Below, one piece after another: positions 7,169 through 8,983 of a stretch of 8,983 nt of DNA. The position numbers and the translations under genes were made by a program. Within the stretch, counting starts at the first letter, position 1; each line of letters starts with the position of its first letter. The stretch comes from Anaerolineae bacterium (lineage in GTDB: Bacteria; Chloroflexota; Anaerolineae; Anaerolineales; Villigracilaceae): the NCBI GenBank assembly GCA_017303735.1, contig JAFLCF010000163.1:1019-10001 (forward strand), given 5' to 3'. The notes beneath the pieces were generated by a model, which was not told where the DNA came from, did no database searches, and was given only the letters and a program-made list of their open reading frames with translations.

Positions 7169-7624
7169 ATGAAAACGTATCAAAAACCGTCGCAGCAGGA
7201 ATTGCGTCAGCGGCTGACGCCCAGACAATATGAAATTACCCAACAGGCAGGGACCGAGCCGCCATTCCAAAATGAATTTTGGGATCATAAACAGGCTGGC
7301 ATTTATGTGGATATTGTTTCAGGCGAACCTCTCTTTAGCTCCCTCGAAAAATTTGACTCGGGTTGCGGCTGGCCCAGTTTTACACAACCACTGACCTCAG
7401 AAAATATCACTGAGCATACCGACATGAAATTCTTTATGATACGAACAGAGGTACGTTCCAAACAAGGTAATTCGCACTTGGGTCATGTCTTTGATGATGG
7501 ACCTGCACCGACCGGGTTGCGCTATTGCATAAACTCTGCTGCATTGCGTTTTATTCCATTGGAAGAACTGGAAAAAGAAGGCTATGGCGAGTATCTGGCT
7601 TTATTTGATCAGAAAGTAAAATGA
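7169..7624 (+). CDS. msrB: Peptide-methionine (R)-S-oxide reductase MsrB
   Basis: 151 residues, full length for a single-domain MsrB. It reduces the R form of methionine sulfoxide in proteins, normally with thioredoxin as reductant. Conserved blocks: [15 protein letters not shown] (44-58), GCGWPSF (65-71), [22 protein letters not shown] (102-123). C120 in RYCIN is the catalytic cysteine and C66 in GCGWPSF the likely resolving cysteine; H103 and H106 fit the active-site HxxH. The two CxxC zinc pairs found in many MsrB proteins are absent: the first position reads VDIVSG (D48, S51), as in the zinc-free Bacillus-type enzymes. First gene of the msrB-msrA operon, with a 34-base gap to msrA. The start is fixed by the AAGGAGG site. 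Confidence 0.97.
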   Translation: MKTYQKPSQQELRQRLTPRQYEITQQAGTEPPFQNEFWDHKQAGIYVDIVSGEPLFSSLEKFDSGCGWPSFTQPLTSENITEHTDMKFFMIRTEVRSKQGNSHLGHVFDDGPAPTGLRYCINSAALRFIPLEELEKEGYGEYLALFDQKVK

Positions 7625-7640
7625 CCCTGCCGATGCAGGG
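7625..7640 (+). repeat. Intercistronic hairpin between msrB and msrA
   Basis: CCCTGC (7625-7630) and GCAGGG (7635-7640) form a perfect 6-bp stem with a CGAT tetraloop, starting at the base right after the msrB stop. No T-run follows, so it should not terminate transcription. It ends 4 bases before the msrA Shine-Dalgarno and may affect mRNA stability or the relative expression of the two genes. Confidence 0.6.
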
Positions 7641-7644
7641 CAAG

Positions 7645-7650
7645 AAGGAG
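7645..7650 (+). promoter_or_regulatory. Shine-Dalgarno of msrA
   Basis: AAGGAG with an 8-base spacer to the ATG at 7659. It supports independent initiation of msrA on the shared transcript. Confidence 0.85.
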
Positions 7651-7658
7651 AATTTATT

Positions 7659-8210
7659 ATGAGTACAAATGTTGAAACCGTTACGCTGGCGGGGGGATGT
7701 TTCTGGTGTTTGGAAGCTGTTTATGATGAAGTGAAAGGCGTGCTCTCTGTAGACTCGGGCTATGCCAATGGGCATGTTGCCAACCCGAGTTATCGCGCGG
7801 TGTGCAATGGTGATACGGGTCATGCCGAGGTGGTGCAGATCAAGTTTGATCCTTCTGTCATTACCTTTCGTGACCTGCTGAATATTTTCTTCGTGATCCA
7901 CGACCCAACCACGTTAAATCGTCAGGGCGCGGATGTAGGCACACAATATCGTTCGGGCATTTACTATCACACGCCTGAGCAAAAAGAAGTTGCCGAGCAG
8001 ACTATCCGCGAGTTGGAAACGCAAAAGGTCTGGGGCAGCCGTATCGTCACCGAAGTGGAGCCGCTCAAGGATTTCTATATCGCTGAAGATTATCATCAGG
8101 AATATTTTGTGCGAAATCAATCTCAGCCCTATTGTCAGGCGGTCGTTGCGCCGAAGGTTGGCAAGTTTCGCAAACACTTCCTCGAGTTGTGGAAGAAGCA
8201 AGCCGTATAG
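7659..8210 (+). CDS. msrA: Peptide-methionine (S)-S-oxide reductase MsrA
   Basis: 183 residues, typical for MsrA. It reduces the S form of methionine sulfoxide, free or in proteins, with thioredoxin-type regeneration, and complements MsrB. The hallmark GCFWCLEAVY puts the catalytic cysteine at C14 and the active-site glutamate at E19. GDTGHAEVVQIKFDP and HDPTTLNRQGADVGTQYRS are further family blocks. C159 in QPYCQ near the C-terminus is the probable resolving cysteine. C17 of the CFWC motif is common in bacterial MsrA. The gene follows msrB by 34 bases, has its own Shine-Dalgarno, and is closed by a strong terminator 3 bases after its stop. I saw no signal peptide, so the repair pair should act in the cytoplasm. 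Confidence 0.97.
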   Translation: MSTNVETVTLAGGCFWCLEAVYDEVKGVLSVDSGYANGHVANPSYRAVCNGDTGHAEVVQIKFDPSVITFRDLLNIFFVIHDPTTLNRQGADVGTQYRSGIYYHTPEQKEVAEQTIRELETQKVWGSRIVTEVEPLKDFYIAEDYHQEYFVRNQSQPYCQAVVAPKVGKFRKHFLELWKKQAV

Positions 8211-8213
8211 AAC

Positions 8214-8255
8214 AAAAGAGACAGTCTCCTGCAAAACGGGAGACTGTCTCTTTTT
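8214..8255 (+). terminator. Strong Rho-independent terminator of msrB-msrA
   Basis: A perfect 16-bp stem: 8214-8229 pairs with 8239-8254, loop TGCAAAACG, ending in five T (8251-8255). The left arm begins AAAA, so it is symmetrical enough to act on both strands. It ends the operon and isolates the MFS gene. Confidence 0.95.
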
Positions 8256-8276
8256 AGGAACGTTTGGTTGTACCGA

Positions 8277-8282
8277 TATAAT
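8277..8282 (+). promoter_or_regulatory. -10 promoter candidate for the MFS gene
   Basis: A perfect TATAAT, with only a poor -35 (TTAGGA, 17 bases upstream at 8254-8259, overlapping the terminator tail). The predicted transcription start at about 8289 coincides with the GTG of the MFS gene, which would make a leaderless mRNA. Confidence 0.45.
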
Positions 8283-8288
8283 TGCCCA

Positions 8289-8983
8289 GTGAATAATTAT
8301 GTAGCGTTACTTAAACTTCGTCCTCAATATCGTGCGCTTTGGCTGGCTCAAGTGATTAGCCTTGCAGGCGATTGGTTTAACACCATTGCTTCGGTCATCA
8401 TTATTAATCGTTATACAACCTCTGGGCTTGCGCTCGGGGGTTTGTTCATTGCACGTGCGCTTCCGCCCTTTTTGCTGGGACCCGTTGCTGGCGTTGTTGC
8501 AGACCGCTTTGACCGGCGCAAGGTGCTTATTGCGAGTGATATTCTGAGAGCCGTGATCGTGCTTTGCTTTCTGCTGGTAGACCGCCCTGAACGGCTCTGG
8601 CTTATGTACGTACTCACTGTTTTGCAATTTAGTGTTTCTACTTTTTTTGAACCCGCACGGGCAGCGCTCACCCCGGCATTGGTTGAAACAGATGAACTTC
8701 TCAATGCCAACACGTTGGCGAGTATCACCTGGTCGGCGATGCTTACATTTGGCGGTGCCATCGGTGGGGTAACAGCCTCCTATTTTGGTGTACCCGTTTC
8801 CCTCGTTGTGGATTCGGCGAGTTTTCTTGTATCCGCAATGCTGGTTGCCAGCATCACTGGCGAATTCCGTTCGCAGATGGCACATGCATTGGAAAGCGGT
8901 TGGAAAAACTTTGTCGATGGTATGAATTATGTTCGCAAAAATCTGGATGTCGGCTTTGTGACTCTTGTGAAGGCATTTGGACA
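8289..8983 (+). CDS. MFS transporter, EntS/MFS_3-like, N-terminal part (3' end outside window)
   Basis: The frame runs without a stop from GTG 8289 to the right edge, giving about 231 residues of a protein normally about 400 long with 12 membrane helices. The N-terminus ('LRPQYRALWLAQVISLAGDWFNTIA') and motif A (GVVADRFDRRKV, residues 68-79) between helices 2 and 3 are clear major-facilitator signatures. FFEPARAALTPALV followed by 'NTLASITWSAMLTFGGAIGG' fits the enterobactin-exporter-like MFS_3 group. Proton-driven efflux in the inner membrane is the family role; the substrate cannot be told. The start is uncertain: GTG 8289 gives the expected N-terminus but has no Shine-Dalgarno, while in-frame TTG 8268 has a weak AGGA 8 bases upstream and would add 7 residues. 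It is the first gene after a strong terminator, so it has its own promoter. Confidence 0.9.
   Translation, partial: MNNYVALLKLRPQYRALWLAQVISLAGDWFNTIASVIIINRYTTSGLALGGLFIARALPPFLLGPVAGVVADRFDRRKVLIASDILRAVIVLCFLLVDRPERLWLMYVLTVLQFSVSTFFEPARAALTPALVETDELLNANTLASITWSAMLTFGGAIGGVTASYFGVPVSLVVDSASFLVSAMLVASITGEFRSQMAHALESGWKNFVDGMNYVRKNLDVGFVTLVKAFG

Noticed and set aside
8307..8885. Long minus-strand open frame opposite the MFS gene
   Set aside because: Its translation is Cys/Arg/Asn/Lys-rich with no family look, while the plus-strand frame here has clear MFS motifs and membrane helices. It is a shadow.

Overview
The window looks like chromosome from a Chloroflexota bacterium, probably Anaerolineae-like. 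The basis is protein character (a 'GYSDSNKDGGY'-type PEP carboxylase, a ClpC disaggregase, Pro/Thr-linked membrane-anchored jelly-roll proteins, an EntS-like MFS protein), moderate GC in the housekeeping genes, and a GTAGGGGC-type palindromic repeat of a kind I associate with that phylum. The assignment is inference from memory and was not tested by any search.

Layout: (1) 2-1564 (+), the C-terminal part of phosphoenolpyruvate carboxylase, cut by the left edge. (2) 1600-3158 (-), two adjacent genes that face ppc convergently, separated by 5 bases. They encode related proteins, each with one membrane helix and an exported beta-rich domain, and are visibly richer in A+T than their neighbours. 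(3) 3159-3422, a divergent control region with an extended -10 promoter candidate for each direction and three small inverted repeats. (4) 3423-5909 (+), clpC, a complete Hsp100 unfoldase with both ATPase modules and a ClpP-docking loop. (5) 5919-5945, a perfect 12-bp palindromic element filling the gap before (6) 5953-7008 (+), a TPR/transmembrane protein of unknown function, ended by a hairpin terminator. (7) 7169-8210 (+), msrB and msrA, a methionine sulfoxide repair operon with strong Shine-Dalgarno sites, a small intercistronic hairpin and a strong 16-bp terminator. (8) 8289-8983 (+), the N-terminal half of an MFS transporter, cut by the right edge and possibly leaderless.

Functionally, clpC (unfolding and degradation of damaged protein) and msrB/msrA (repair of oxidised methionine in both stereoisomers) are protein-quality and oxidative-stress functions lying close together, although a terminator separates their transcripts. 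ppc is anaplerotic carbon metabolism. The least explained part is the AT-rich membrane-protein pair divergent from clpC. One of the two genes has an A9 tract just after its membrane anchor; either one-base slip there leads to an early stop. No RNA genes, CRISPR arrays, insertion sequences or phage genes were seen.
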